A stretch of 64,000 nucleotides of DNA from Arthrobacter sp. B6 (GTDB lineage Bacteria; Actinomycetota; Actinomycetes; Actinomycetales; Micrococcaceae): positions 2,082,870 through 2,146,869 of the forward strand of contig NZ_KV467168.1 of NCBI RefSeq assembly GCF_001663775.1, read 5' to 3'. This document shows positions 23,948 through 33,488 of this stretch, one piece after another (the stretch's first letter is position 1; the number at the start of each line of letters is the position of its first letter). Both the position numbers and the translations under genes were made by a program. The notes beneath the pieces were generated by a model. The model was not told the origin of the DNA and searched no databases. It saw nothing but the letters and a program-made list of their open reading frames with translations.

Positions 23948-26440
23948 CTAGGCGCTCGGGGCGATTTCCGGGATGCGCGGCTTGGCGTTGCCAGCGAACG
24001 TGAACTTGGCGTCGTCTCCGTCGCCGTCCACATCCACCACAACGATGTCGCCGGCGTGGATTTCGCCGAACAGGATCTTCTCCGAGAGCTGGTCCTCGAT
24101 CTCGCGCTGGATGGTGCGGCGCAACGGCCGGGCGCCCATGGCGGGATCGTAGCCGCGCGTGGCCAGGAGCACCTTGGCCGCGGGCGTGAGCTCGATACCC
24201 ATGTCCTTGTCCTTGAGGCGCTTTTCCAGGCGGCCAACGAACATGTCCACGATCTCGATGATCTCGTCCTGGGTCAGCTGCGGGAAGACCACAACGTCGT
24301 CAACACGGTTCAGGAACTCGGGGCGGAAGTGCTGCTTGAGCTCCTCCGTGACGCGGGCCCGCATCCGGTTGTAACCGGTCTGCGTGTCCGTGCCCGACTG
24401 GAAGCCGGTGGCAACGCTCTTCGAAATGTCCCGGGTACCGAGGTTCGTGGTCATGATGATCACGGTGTTCTTGAAGTCCACAACACGGCCCTGGGAGTCA
24501 GTCAGGCGGCCGTCTTCCAGGATCTGCAGAAGGGAGTTGAAGAGGTCCGCATGGGCCTTTTCCACTTCGTCGAACAGGACCACGGAGAACGGACGGCGGC
24601 GTACCTTCTCGGTCAGCTGGCCACCTTCCTCGTAGCCGACGTAGCCCGGAGGTGCACCGAAGAGGCGCGAGACCGTGTGCTTCTCGGAGTACTCGGACAT
24701 GTCCAGCGTGATGAGGGCGTCCTCTTCACCGAAGAGGAACTCGGCGAGAGCCTTGGCCAGTTCGGTCTTGCCGACGCCGGTGGGGCCGGCGAAGATGAAC
24801 GAGCCGCCGGGACGCTTGGGGTCCTTCAGGCCTGCACGGGTGCGGCGGATCGCCTGGGACAGGGACCGGATGGCCTCGTTCTGGCCCACCACGCGCTTGT
24901 GCAGTTCATCTTCCATCTTCAGCAGGCGCGAGGACTCTTCCTCGGTCAGCTTGAAGACCGGGATGCCGGTGGAGTTGGCCAGCACCTCGGCGATGAGATC
25001 CTCATCCACCTCGGAGATGTCGTCCATGCCGCCGGACTTCCAGTGGCGTTCCTTCTCCGAGCGCTCGGTGATGAGCTTCTGCTCCTTGTCGCGGAGTGCG
25101 GCAGCACCTTCGAAGTCCTGCGCGTCTATCGCGGACTCCTTCTCCATCTTGAGCTTCGCGATCCGCTCATCCATGGCCTTCAGCTCCGGCGGTGCGGTCA
25201 TCCGGCGGATGCGCAGCCGGGCGCCGGCCTCGTCGATCAGGTCGATGGCCTTGTCCGGCAGGAAGCGGTCCGAGATGTAGCGTTCGGCGAGGCTGGCGGC
25301 CGAGGCAAGGGCGCCGTCGGTAATGGTGACGCGGTGGTGCGCCTCGTAGCGGTCACGCAGGCCCTTGAGGATCTCGATCGCGTGCGCAACCGACGGCTCC
25401 TTGACCTGGATCGGCTGGAAGCGGCGCTCCAGGGCTGCGTCCTTTTCGATGTGCTTGCGGTACTCGTCCAGGGTGGTGGCACCGATGGTCTGCAGTTCTC
25501 CGCGGGCCAGCATGGGCTTCAGGATGGAGGCTGCATCGATGGCACCTTCGGCGGCACCGGCACCCACAAGGGTGTGGATCTCGTCGATGAAGAGGATGAT
25601 GTCGCCGCGGGTGCGGATCTCCTTGAGGACCTTCTTCAGGCGTTCCTCGAAGTCACCGCGGTACCGCGAGCCTGCCACCAGGGACCCGAGGTCCAGGGTG
25701 TACAGCTGCTTGTCCTTGATGGTCTCCGGGACGTCGCCACGGACGATCGCCTGGGCCAGGCCTTCAACGACGGCGGTCTTGCCAACGCCGGGCTCACCGA
25801 TCAGGACAGGGTTGTTCTTGGTACGGCGCGAGAGGACCTGCATAACGCGTTCCATTTCGGATTCGCGTCCAATGACAGGGTCCAGTTTGTTCTCCCGGGC
25901 AGCCTGGGTCAGGTTGCGGCCGAACTGGTCCAGGACTACTGAACCGGCCGGAGTACCCTCAGGCTGGCCCGCGCCGACGCCGGCGCCGGTGGTTTCCTTG
26001 CCTTGGTAGCCGGAGAGGAGCTGGATGACCTGCTGGCGGACCCGGTTGAGGTCTGCGCCGAGCTTCACCAGCACCTGGGCTGCAACGCCCTCACCCTCAC
26101 GGATGAGTCCCAGCAGGATGTGCTCCGTGCCGATGTAGTTGTGGCCCAGCTGCAGGGCCTCCCGCAGGGAGAGTTCCAGCACCTTCTTGGCGCGCGGGGT
26201 GAAGGGGATGTGGCCGGACGGGGCCTGCTGGCCCTGGCCGATGATCTCCTGCACCTGCTCGCGCACGCCGTCGAGCGAAATGCTCAAGGACTCAAGAGCC
26301 TTGGCGGCAACGCCTTCACCTTCATGGATCAGCCCCAAGAGGATGTGTTCGGTACCAATGTAATTGTGGTTCAGCATGCGTGCCTCTTCTTGGGCAAGCA
26401 CAACTACGCGACGGGCACGGTCCGTAAATCGCTCAAACAT
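23948..26440 (-). CDS. clpC: ATP-dependent Clp protease ATPase subunit ClpC
   Basis: 830 residues. Two Clp-N repeats (each with [14 protein letters not shown]) cover residues 1-145. The first AAA+ domain has Walker [14 protein letters not shown]-domain segment ([20 protein letters not shown]) is followed by the second AAA+ domain with [14 protein letters not shown]. It unfolds substrates for ClpP in the cytosol and is the essential Clp ATPase of actinobacteria. The ATG at 26440 begins [13 protein letters not shown], the invariant start. It has its own terminator, and a possible ClgR site lies upstream. Confidence 0.98.
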   Translation of the reverse strand: MFERFTDRARRVVVLAQEEARMLNHNYIGTEHILLGLIHEGEGVAAKALESLSISLDGVREQVQEIIGQGQQAPSGHIPFTPRAKKVLELSLREALQLGHNYIGTEHILLGLIREGEGVAAQVLVKLGADLNRVRQQVIQLLSGYQGKETTGAGVGAGQPEGTPAGSVVLDQFGRNLTQAARENKLDPVIGRESEMERVMQVLSRRTKNNPVLIGEPGVGKTAVVEGLAQAIVRGDVPETIKDKQLYTLDLGSLVAGSRYRGDFEERLKKVLKEIRTRGDIILFIDEIHTLVGAGAAEGAIDAASILKPMLARGELQTIGATTLDEYRKHIEKDAALERRFQPIQVKEPSVAHAIEILKGLRDRYEAHHRVTITDGALASAASLAERYISDRFLPDKAIDLIDEAGARLRIRRMTAPPELKAMDERIAKLKMEKESAIDAQDFEGAAALRDKEQKLITERSEKERHWKSGGMDDISEVDEDLIAEVLANSTGIPVFKLTEEESSRLLKMEDELHKRVVGQNEAIRSLSQAIRRTRAGLKDPKRPGGSFIFAGPTGVGKTELAKALAEFLFGEEDALITLDMSEYSEKHTVSRLFGAPPGYVGYEEGGQLTEKVRRRPFSVVLFDEVEKAHADLFNSLLQILEDGRLTDSQGRVVDFKNTVIIMTTNLGTRDISKSVATGFQSGTDTQTGYNRMRARVTEELKQHFRPEFLNRVDDVVVFPQLTQDEIIEIVDMFVGRLEKRLKDKDMGIELTPAAKVLLATRGYDPAMGARPLRRTIQREIEDQLSEKILFGEIHAGDIVVVDVDGDGDDAKFTFAGNAKPRIPEIAPSA

Positions 26441-26503
26441 TTCGCCACACTCCTAGCTACGACGTACTTTGATGCTACGTGGCAGACCCAGACTTGTGGA
26501 GCG

Positions 26504-26521
26504 TGTTCGCCACAGGGGAAA
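26504..26521. promoter_or_regulatory. Possible ClgR-type operator upstream of clpC
   Basis: TGTTCGCCACAGGGGAAA, 64 bases before clpC, fits the ClgR consensus (WNNWCGCYNANRGCGWWS) at about 15 of 18 positions. ClgR activates clp genes in other actinobacteria. The match is imperfect in the conserved right half, so support is weak. The remaining 26522-26841 stretch shows no gene. Confidence 0.3.
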
Positions 26522-26841
26522 CCGTGGCCGGTTCGGGAATACCCTGCAGGGGTCTCTGGGCGGCGTGACGGAGGGTCCAGGACGATCACAAAATTGCCAA
26601 GGGACTGACCTAAACCGCCCGGACATGTGATTTTCCGGACATTTAGGTTCTCCCCCGCGCATGAGTTCGAGAGGGCGAATTAGGGTAGGCGTCCCCCGTC
26701 AGGAACCTCAAAAGCCCAATCACGGGCCCATCCCGGGGAAATCATGCGGCGATTAGCTCAGCGCACGCTTGCTGACTGTTAGCCGGCAAGGGGTTTTCGC
26801 GGCATACACGCGTGCCCGTTGCGCATTCTTCAAACGGCAGC

Positions 26842-26878
26842 AAAAAACCCTGCCTCCGCCCACGGGTGAAGACAGGGT
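26842..26878 (-). terminator. lsr2 rho-independent terminator
   Basis: On the minus strand ACCCTG...CAGGGT closes an extended stem (inner TCTTC/GGAGG pairs with wobble, plus CCC/GGG), followed at once by TTTTTT. It begins about 24 bases beyond the lsr2 stop and is the best intrinsic terminator in the window. Confidence 0.88.
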
Positions 26879-26902
26879 CTATTGCCCCGGATGGGGCAGT
26901 TA

Positions 26903-27232
26903 TCAGGAATTTGCCTTTTGGTAGGCTTCCTGGATTTCGGCCTGAATTCGGCCCCGGCTGTTAACCGTGTAGCCGTTGTCCCGCGCCCATTGGCGAATTT
27001 GGGCGGAGTCATTGCTGCGGGCGCCTGCAACTGCCTTGGCACGCGTGGCACGGCCGCCGGATGTCTTTCGCCCAGCGGCAATAAACCGCTCCAGGGATGA
27101 ACGGAGCTCGGCAGCATTGGCCGAGGACAGATCAATTTCGTAGCTGACCCCATCGAGGCCAAAACGGACATTCTCGTCCGCGGATCCCCCATCCAGATCA
27201 TCTACGAGGATGATGTTTACTTTCTGTGCCAT
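26903..27232 (-). CDS. lsr2: Nucleoid-associated protein Lsr2
   Basis: 109 residues. The N-terminal dimerisation domain is MAQKVNIILVDDLDGGSADENVRFGLDGVSYEIDLS. The C-terminal DNA-binding domain has the AT-hook-like RGR in YTVNSRGRIQAEIQEAY with IRQWARDNGY. Lsr2 coats AT-rich DNA and silences foreign genes in actinobacteria. It is placed between lysS and clpC with its own strong terminator. Confidence 0.97.
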   Translation of the reverse strand: MAQKVNIILVDDLDGGSADENVRFGLDGVSYEIDLSSANAAELRSSLERFIAAGRKTSGGRATRAKAVAGARSNDSAQIRQWARDNGYTVNSRGRIQAEIQEAYQKANS

Positions 27233-27362
27233 TAATAGTCCTCTGGGGAAGGTTCGGGTTGTCAGAAAAGCAGGATGTTCCTGTAAAAAGTATGGCCCTC
27301 TTTATGGCAACGCGTCAAAGCGGCAAATGGTTCCGGGGGATATTCGCGAAAGTGCTTTCGAT

Positions 27363-27542
27363 TTATTTATCGGTTTCAGCGTCTGGCCGGTTCAATGGCT
27401 GGGCAGAACGCGCGTCGGCCTCGGCTTGGGCGCGCGCTTCAGCCTGGCGTTCGGACTTATCGGCATTAAAGATCGATTTCATGGCGAACCAGAAAAGCAG
27501 GCCGACTACGAGAGAGGGCAGCAATACGGCTACATATTCCAT
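27363..27542 (-). CDS. Small single-pass membrane protein downstream of lysS
   Basis: 59 residues: MEYVAVLLPSLVVGLLFWFAMKSIFNADK, a membrane helix at about 3-21, then a charged Ala/Glu/Arg-rich cytosolic tail (ERQAEARAQAEADARSAQ) with coiled-coil character. ATG at 27542 lies two bases beyond the lysS stop, so it is probably translated by coupling. Clean codon use and the helix-plus-tail design support it as real. Function is unknown. Confidence 0.78.
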   Translation of the reverse strand: MEYVAVLLPSLVVGLLFWFAMKSIFNADKSERQAEARAQAEADARSAQPLNRPDAETDK

Positions 27543-27544
27543 GG

Positions 27545-29077
27545 TCAGTGGCCCTCAGGCTTCAGGAGCGGGAAAAGGATGGTTTCGCGGATGCCCGCAC
27601 CGGTGAACAGCATGACGAGCCGGTCGATGCCCAGGCCAATGCCGCCCATGGGCGGTGCGCCGTATTCGAGGGCACGCAGGAAGTCCTCGTCCAGTTGCAT
27701 GGCTTCGACGTCGCCCGCCGCCGCGTGCCGCGACTGTTCGGTGAGCCGCTCGCGCTGGATGACGGGGTCGATCAGTTCGGAGAAGGCCGTGCCACGTTCC
27801 ATTCCGCCGATGATGAGGTCCCAAGCCTCGATCAGCCGGCCGTCCTCGCGGTGCGGCCGGGCCAGCGGCTGGGCGGACGGCGGGTAGTCGTACACAAACG
27901 TCGGATTCAGGAGCGTGGGCTCCACGATTTCACCGAACAGCTCCACAGCCAGTTTTTCGGCGTCCCACTTCGGGTCGGCCTTCACATCATGCTTTTGTGC
28001 AATTTCGCGCAGCACCTCCAGCGAAGTGTCCGGCGTGACTTCCTGGCCAACGGCGTCGGACAGCCCGGGGTAGACAGAGACCCAGGCCCAGTCGCCGTCG
28101 AGGTTGATCTCTCCGGCCTCGGTCTGAAGGGTGCGGCCGGCGCCTACTGCATCCGCGGCGTCGAGGATGATCTCCTTGATGCGCTGCGCCATAACGAACT
28201 GGTCAGCCCAGGCCTCGTAGCACTCGAGGGTAGTGAATTCCGGGCTGTGGGTGGAGTCCACACCCTCGTTGCGGAAGACCCGGCCCATGTCGTAGACGCG
28301 GTCGATGCCGCCCACCACTGCGCGCTTAAGGTAAAGCTCGGTGGCGATCCGCAGCGTCATCTTCTGGTCGAACGCGTTCATGTGCGTCTCGAACGGCCGG
28401 GCCAGGGCGCCGCCGTGGACGAGCTGCAGGATGGGAGTTTCCACCTCGACGTAGTTGTGGCGGTGCAGGCTCTCGCGGATGGACCGCGTAATGGCGGCGC
28501 GGGTGTAGACCATTTCACGGGCTTCATCGCGCACCATAAGGTCCACGTACCGCTGGCGGACGCGGGTTTCCTCGTTCAGTTCCGCGTGCAGGACAGGCAG
28601 CGGGCGCAGTGCCTTGGAAGCCATGGACCAGGACTGGGCCATCACGGACAGCTCACCGCGGCGGGAGGAAATCACCTCGCCCTTGATGAACACGTGGTCA
28701 CCCAGGTCCACGAGGGCCTTCCAGTCCGCGAGCGCTTCTTCGCCCACATTGGCGAGGCTGAGCATGGCCTGGAGCCGGGTGCCCTTCCCGTCAACGCCGC
28801 CTTCCTGCAACGTGGCGAAGCAGAGCTTGCCGGTGTTGCGCACAAAAACCACCCGGCCTGTGACGCCCACTACGTCGCCGGTGGTGTCGTCGGCTTCGAG
28901 GTGCGCGTACTTTTCGCGGATCTCGGTGAGGGAGTGCGTGCGCTCAACACCCACCGGGTATGCCTCGGTTCCGCGTTCGATCAGCCTGGCGCGCTTTTCC
29001 ATGCGGATGCGCATCTGTTCGCTGGCGTCGAGCGGCTCTGGGGCATTCTTGGGTGCGGGGGTGTTTTGGGAAGTCAC
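27545..29077 (-). CDS. lysS: Lysyl-tRNA synthetase, class II
   Basis: 510 residues. An N-terminal OB-fold anticodon-binding domain (VVGVTGRVVFVRNTGKLCFATLQ) is followed by the class II core: motif 1 RVRQRYVDLM, motif 2 RVFRNEGVDSTHSPEFTTLE, and motif 3 GGIGLGIDRLVMLFTGAGIRE. It charges tRNA-Lys, one of which is at 1718-1790. GTG at 29077 is taken as start; a TTG three codons upstream is possible. A 59-residue membrane protein is coupled to its stop. Confidence 0.96.
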   Translation of the reverse strand: MTSQNTPAPKNAPEPLDASEQMRIRMEKRARLIERGTEAYPVGVERTHSLTEIREKYAHLEADDTTGDVVGVTGRVVFVRNTGKLCFATLQEGGVDGKGTRLQAMLSLANVGEEALADWKALVDLGDHVFIKGEVISSRRGELSVMAQSWSMASKALRPLPVLHAELNEETRVRQRYVDLMVRDEAREMVYTRAAITRSIRESLHRHNYVEVETPILQLVHGGALARPFETHMNAFDQKMTLRIATELYLKRAVVGGIDRVYDMGRVFRNEGVDSTHSPEFTTLECYEAWADQFVMAQRIKEIILDAADAVGAGRTLQTEAGEINLDGDWAWVSVYPGLSDAVGQEVTPDTSLEVLREIAQKHDVKADPKWDAEKLAVELFGEIVEPTLLNPTFVYDYPPSAQPLARPHREDGRLIEAWDLIIGGMERGTAFSELIDPVIQRERLTEQSRHAAAGDVEAMQLDEDFLRALEYGAPPMGGIGLGIDRLVMLFTGAGIRETILFPLLKPEGH

Positions 29078-29171
29078 AATCCCCAAGTTTACCGGCAGTT
29101 CGGCCCTCCGGCTTCGCCGCGGTCCTGCCCCTCGCCCGGCCCGGATGCCCGCACCCCTGCCCCACCCTAGG

Positions 29172-30035
29172 ATGGTGAAGGTGAAAGAACAGGTAGTGCC
29201 AACGCACGACGGCGGCCGGCTGGCTTTGTACAGCTACGGCACCGAGGACGCGCCGGGAGAGCGCCGGGTGGTGCTGATCGGCGGCGCCTTCCTCACCGCG
29301 CTGATCTACCGCCCGTTTTCGGTGGCGCTGGCTGAGGGCCTTGGCGACGGCTGGGCGGTGGATGTCTACGACCGCCGCGGGCGCGGCAGTTCCTCAGAAC
29401 AGCCCGCGGACTATTCCATGGCCACGGAGATCGCTGACGTCCGCACAGTCCTGGACGCCACGGGTGCCCGGAATATCCTGGGCCACAGCCTGGGCGGATC
29501 GGTTGCCCTGAACGCAGTGCAGGAGTTTGCGGGAACCCCCTACGTGCCGGACAAGCTCGCCGTGTACGACGCCGCCGTGAACATCGATGGCAGCATTGAC
29601 ACCGCGTGGCTGGCCGGGTTCGAAGACGCCGTGAACAGTGGCAACGTGGGCCATGCCCTCGCCCACATGAAGAAGGCCACGAGCCCCGGCTCGGCTTTGG
29701 CGAAGATACCGGAGCCGGTCCTGGCGGGGCTGATGGCGTTGTTGTCCCGCACCAGGGTGAACAGGTTGTTCCGCGAGGTGATGCCCAGCGGCGTGGGCGA
29801 ATTGCGTGCTGCCTACAACGAGGCGGACCATGCGAGGGATTTCAGCGTCCTTCCTGCCAACACACACTTCATGGTGGGAGGAAAGAGCCCAAGCTACTAC
29901 AAGGCTACTGCCGAGCGTCTTCACGCCGCCGTGCCCGGAAGCACGTTCGAACTGTCGCCCAAGGGTTTCCATGGCTCCATCCCGGCCGCCGTCAAAGAGC
30001 TTGTGACCGACATCTCGGAGTACTTTCGGGGCTGA
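29172..30035 (+). CDS. Alpha/beta hydrolase (paralogue 1)
   Basis: 287 residues. Nucleophile Ser in ILGHSLGGSVAL, an acidic residue region near VYDAAVNIDG, and His in SPKGFHGSIPAAV. VVPTHDGGRLALYSYG begins the fold, and VDVYDRRGRGSSSEQPADYS is shared almost word for word with the next gene. ATG at 29172 is chosen; GTG 29181 is possible. It is the first gene of the accessory stretch beyond lysS. Substrate unknown. Confidence 0.83.
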   Translation: MVKVKEQVVPTHDGGRLALYSYGTEDAPGERRVVLIGGAFLTALIYRPFSVALAEGLGDGWAVDVYDRRGRGSSSEQPADYSMATEIADVRTVLDATGARNILGHSLGGSVALNAVQEFAGTPYVPDKLAVYDAAVNIDGSIDTAWLAGFEDAVNSGNVGHALAHMKKATSPGSALAKIPEPVLAGLMALLSRTRVNRLFREVMPSGVGELRAAYNEADHARDFSVLPANTHFMVGGKSPSYYKATAERLHAAVPGSTFELSPKGFHGSIPAAVKELVTDISEYFRG

Positions 30036-30111
30036 TCTTGGCCGACACCCGTTACCTTTGAGGAAGGCCCTCCTGCTGCCAGCACTCAGGTACCTCCGCT
30101 AGGCTCGGAAC

Positions 30112-30945
30112 ATGACGCGCGAGAACATCAAGACCCCCGACGGCGGCACGCTCGAGCTCTTCTCCACGGGCGCCGAACTGGCCTCCGCAGGCTCCGGTGT
30201 GGTTGTGGTGCCGGCCTCCATGGTGACAGCAGCCGACTACACCAAGTTTGCGCAGAAACTCAGCGCAGCCCTGGGCCGCCCGGTGCACACTTTCAACCGC
30301 CGCGGCCGCGGTTCCTCGTCGCCGCAGGCGGATGACTACACGCTTGACGCGGACATCCGCGACCTCGACGCCGTCATGAAGCACACGTCCAGCACCGACG
30401 TCTTCGGCCACAGCTTTGGCGGTGCCGTGGCCCTGCACGCGGCCCGCACGCTTCCCGTGGAACGGCTGGCCGTCTACGATCCCGCCGTGTCCGTGAACCA
30501 CAGCGTCAAGGCTGACTGGACAGCGGAATACGAACGGGCCACGGCCGCCGGGGACGACGACCGCGCACTGGCCGTGCTCAGCAAGGGCCTGGAAACCGGC
30601 GGCGCGTTCTCGCGGATGCCGCTGTCCATGCTCACCATCGCCAACAAGCTCACCGCCGGCACGCACGTGGGCAAACAAATGCGTGAACTCATGCGCACCG
30701 GCGTCCGGGAAATCAAGGCGATCATCGCAGCGGACATGCCGGCCGAGCCGTTCCTGGAACTGCCGCTGGAAACCCTCATCGTGGTGGGCGAGAAGAGCCC
30801 GGCACACTTCGGTGTGGCGTGCGGCCAGATCCACGACGTCCTGTCCGGCTCCAGCTACACCATCCTGCAGGGTTCCGGCCACGACGGCGTGCTCCGCGCC
30901 CCGGACAAGCTGATCACCGAACTCAGCGACTTCTTCGCCGGCTAG
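30112..30945 (+). CDS. Alpha/beta hydrolase (paralogue 2)
   Basis: 277 residues, paralogous to the preceding gene: IKTPDGGTLELFSTG, FNRRGRGSSSPQADDYT, nucleophile in VFGHSFGGAVALHAA, and likely catalytic His in GSGHDGVLRAPDKLI. ATG at 30112 overlaps no other signal. A 76-base gap separates the two. They probably arose by tandem duplication and act on related small esters or lactones, but no substrate can be read from sequence. Confidence 0.83.
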   Translation: MTRENIKTPDGGTLELFSTGAELASAGSGVVVVPASMVTAADYTKFAQKLSAALGRPVHTFNRRGRGSSSPQADDYTLDADIRDLDAVMKHTSSTDVFGHSFGGAVALHAARTLPVERLAVYDPAVSVNHSVKADWTAEYERATAAGDDDRALAVLSKGLETGGAFSRMPLSMLTIANKLTAGTHVGKQMRELMRTGVREIKAIIAADMPAEPFLELPLETLIVVGEKSPAHFGVACGQIHDVLSGSSYTILQGSGHDGVLRAPDKLITELSDFFAG

Positions 30946-30984
30946 CGAACCCCCACACCACCATCCCGCGCACACCAGCGTCCC

Positions 30985-31049
30985 GCGCGAACGTACAGTT
31001 GAGGCCCTTGTTTCGCCAGGAAACAAGGGCCTCAACTGTACGTTCGCGC
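30985..31049. repeat. Perfect 29-bp-arm palindrome, GCGCGAACGTAC family
   Basis: Arms 30985-31013 and 31021-31049 are exactly complementary over 29 bases, with only CGCCAGG as the loop. It begins GCGCGAACGTACAGTTGAGG. It sits between convergent stops (30945 and 31063), the position of a shared two-way terminator, but lacks T-runs. Same family as 19101, 34073 and 53345. Confidence 0.92.
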
Positions 31050-31062
31050 CAAGCGGAGGGGG

Positions 31063-32538
31063 TTAGTGGCCTCCGTGACCCGCGGCTGCACCTTCTGTCT
31101 TGCGCATCATCGCTGAGAGTACGACGGCGGCAACGGCTATCACGGTTGCCGTGAGGAACGCGGCACTCATCCCGGCGACGAGGCCGGAAGAGGCAGAGAC
31201 CACGGCGAAGATGGACACCAGCAGCGCCGTGCCGGCGGCACCGGCCACCTGCTGCATGGTGCTCATGATCGCCGAGCCGTGTGAATAGAGATGCGGTGGC
31301 AGCGGGTTCAGGCCGGTGGTGAACGCCGGGGTGAACAACAGCGCCAGGCCAAAGCTCAGCACAACGTGAAGGCTGACGATCCACCACACGGGCGTGCCGG
31401 CGTCGAGCATGGAGAACTGCCACAGGGACAGCACCATCAGGACCGAACCGGTCACGGTCAGCGGCAGCGGCCCCACCTTGTCGAAAAGCCGGCCGATGAA
31501 CGGGCCCAGCAGGCCCATGGCGAGGCCGCCCGGGAGCAAGGCCAGCCCGGTCTCCAGCGAACCGAGGCCGCGGATCTCCTGCAGGTAAAGAGGCAGCAGG
31601 ATCACGCCGCCGAAGAGCGCCATCATGGCCACCACCATCAGTAGGACCGAGACGGTGAACATCCGGAAGTTGAAGGCACGGAGGTCCAGCAGCGGAGCCT
31701 CGGCCTTCTGCAGCCGGAGCTGGCGGAGCACAAAAACCGCCAGGCTGGCGACGCCGACAACCAGGGCACCGATGGCCACGGGACTGGGACCGCCCTGGCC
31801 TCCGTGTCCGCCGCCGATCTGGCTGAGGCCATAGACCAGCCCGCCGAAGGCCGGAACGGTCAGCAGAACGGAGAAGAAGTCGAGCTTGGTCTTCTCCGTT
31901 TCGCCGATGTTGGTGAGGTATTTGGCGCCGATCGCCAGAGCCGCAAGCGCCACCGGAAGGACGAACACGAACATAAAGCGCCAGGTAAAGTGCTCCAGGA
32001 TGAGCCCGGAGACGGTGGGGCCCATGGCCGGAGCTACGGAGATGGCGATGCTGACGTTGCCCATCACGGCACCGCGCTTCGCGAGCGGAACCAAGGTAAG
32101 GATGGTGGTCATCAGCAGCGGCAGCATGATGGCCGTACCGCCGGCCTGGACGATGCGGGCCAGGAGCAGAACCTCAAAACCGGGGGCCACGGAAGCCAGC
32201 GCGGTGCCGCCGGTGAAGAGGCCCATGGCCAGCATGAACACGGCCCGCGTTGACAGGCTCTGCAGGATGAATCCAGTGGTGGGAATGACCACGGCCATGG
32301 TGAGCATAAACCCGGTAGCCAGCCACTGCACTGTGGGCGCGTCCACACCCAGGTCCACCATGAGACGCTGCAGGGCAACGTTCATGATGGTTTCGTTGAG
32401 GATCACCACGAATGTCGCCACCAGCAGCGTGGCGATGATGGTCACCGACTCGCGGGACATCTTCGCTGGAGCGGACGGCTTCGCCTCAACGGCCTGCACG
32501 GGCTCGCCGTGGGCGTCAGAAGAGACTTTAGTAGACAT
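31063..32538 (-). CDS. DHA2-family (EmrB/QacA-like) multidrug efflux transporter
   Basis: 491 residues with about 14 hydrophobic segments. ATFVVILNETIMNVALQRLM (DHA2 motif D1) and WLATGFMLTMAVVIPTTGFI mark the first helices, followed by LLARIVQAGGTAIMLPLLM and GPTVSGLILEHFTWRFMF (motif C-like). It exports drugs or metabolites with protons. A palindrome at 32605-32634 in its promoter region and a TetR gene at 34146 suggest repression by a TetR regulator. Confidence 0.92.
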   Translation of the reverse strand: MSTKVSSDAHGEPVQAVEAKPSAPAKMSRESVTIIATLLVATFVVILNETIMNVALQRLMVDLGVDAPTVQWLATGFMLTMAVVIPTTGFILQSLSTRAVFMLAMGLFTGGTALASVAPGFEVLLLARIVQAGGTAIMLPLLMTTILTLVPLAKRGAVMGNVSIAISVAPAMGPTVSGLILEHFTWRFMFVFVLPVALAALAIGAKYLTNIGETEKTKLDFFSVLLTVPAFGGLVYGLSQIGGGHGGQGGPSPVAIGALVVGVASLAVFVLRQLRLQKAEAPLLDLRAFNFRMFTVSVLLMVVAMMALFGGVILLPLYLQEIRGLGSLETGLALLPGGLAMGLLGPFIGRLFDKVGPLPLTVTGSVLMVLSLWQFSMLDAGTPVWWIVSLHVVLSFGLALLFTPAFTTGLNPLPPHLYSHGSAIMSTMQQVAGAAGTALLVSIFAVVSASSGLVAGMSAAFLTATVIAVAAVVLSAMMRKTEGAAAGHGGH

Positions 32539-32539
32539 A

Positions 32540-32659
32540 AGTGTTCCCTCAGGGAGTGTGAGTTTGGTGGCAGCCGAGCGTCGTCGCTGCAGATTCCAAC
32601 ACTCTACCCGGTGGAGTAATTCCTCCGCCGGGTATTTTTCTTAACCCTGAGGGAACACT
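32540..32659. repeat. 15-bp perfect inverted repeat bracketing the MFS/PfpI intergenic gap
   Basis: AGTGTTCCCTCAGGG (32540-32554) is exactly inverted at 32645-32659. The arms sit at the two ends of the space between the exporter start (32538) and the PfpI stop (32665). Such exact terminal inversion is unexpected by chance. It could be a long RNA stem or the ends of a small inserted element. Confidence 0.7.
32605..32634 (-). promoter_or_regulatory. Dyad operator upstream of the exporter, TetR-type
   Basis: TACCCGGTGGAG, a six-base centre, then CTCCGCCGGGTA form a 30-bp dyad with one mismatch, 67 bases before the exporter start. TetR-family exporters' operators have this size and symmetry. On the plus strand it is followed by TTTTTC and could equally be a terminator hairpin for antisense transcripts. 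Confidence 0.5.
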
Positions 32660-32664
32660 AAGGC

Positions 32665-33231
32665 TTAGGCAGTCTGGCGGGCGTGCTGGCCTTCCGAGAT
32701 TTCCTCCACCAGCTTGCTGTTGAACGCCGGCAGGTCCTTTGGGCTCCGGCTGGTGACCAGGCCCTGGTCCACTACCACTTCCTGGTCGCTCCAGTTGGCA
32801 CCGGCATTCCTCAGGTCCGTCTGGAGCGTGTGGTACGAGGTGACGTTCCGGCCGCGGACCACGCCCGCATCGATCAGAAGCCACGGTCCGTGGCAGATCG
32901 AGGCCACCGGCTTGTGCTGCTCGAAGAACGCGCGCGTGAAGGCCTGGGCGTCCTTGTCCACCCGGAGGTGGTCGGCATTCACCACTCCGCCGGGGAGTAC
33001 CAGGGCGTCGAAGTCCGATGCGTTGGCGTCCGCGACCTTGAGGTCGACGTCGAACGTGTCACCTTTGTCGGTGCCCTTGAATCCCTGCAGCTTCCCGTCT
33101 TTCAGTGCTACCAGCGTGGGCTCGCCGCCGGCGTCCTTGACTGCCTGCCAGGGGCTGGTGAGTTCGACCTGCTCCACGCCATCCGTCAGCAGAAATGCGA
33201 CCTTCTTGCCCGTGATGCTGTGTTCTGACAT
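32665..33231 (-). CDS. DJ-1/PfpI superfamily protein (general stress protein 18 type)
   Basis: 188 residues. Glu in TDGVEQVELTSPWQAV and the reactive Cys in ASICHGPWLLIDAG at the nucleophile elbow, followed by a His-adjacent loop, are the PfpI/YhbO pattern. Such proteins act as deglycase or chaperone-type stress proteins; the exact activity is debated. Divergent from the SRPBCC gene, with a 257-base gap that likely holds both promoters. Confidence 0.9.
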   Translation of the reverse strand: MSEHSITGKKVAFLLTDGVEQVELTSPWQAVKDAGGEPTLVALKDGKLQGFKGTDKGDTFDVDLKVADANASDFDALVLPGGVVNADHLRVDKDAQAFTRAFFEQHKPVASICHGPWLLIDAGVVRGRNVTSYHTLQTDLRNAGANWSDQEVVVDQGLVTSRSPKDLPAFNSKLVEEISEGQHARQTA

Positions 33232-33488
33232 TTTTCCTCCTCTGGTGGGGCGGTCGGGGCAGATGGAAGCACGCCGGTGTCCGCCTGGAGAGTTGTTTGC
33301 CTGACAGCACCCAGCCTAGAAAAACCCAAAGTGATAAGCAAGCTGACTAATCGCTCTCGGATTGGCAGGAAGGTCCGGTTCTGGACACTAAAAGTCAGCA
33401 GGCTTAGTGTTCAAGTGAGGACGTCGGTTGACGGACTCGGACCGCCCGGGTCCGTTATGGCGCGCCTCTAAAACGAGGAGGAAGCAGC

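Noticed and set aside
26748..26810. tRNA-like stretch GCGGCGATTAGCTCAGCGC upstream of clpC
   Set aside because: It begins like an acceptor plus D arm, but the D loop, anticodon arm and T arm cannot be completed and no TTCGA loop follows. At most a decayed tRNA.
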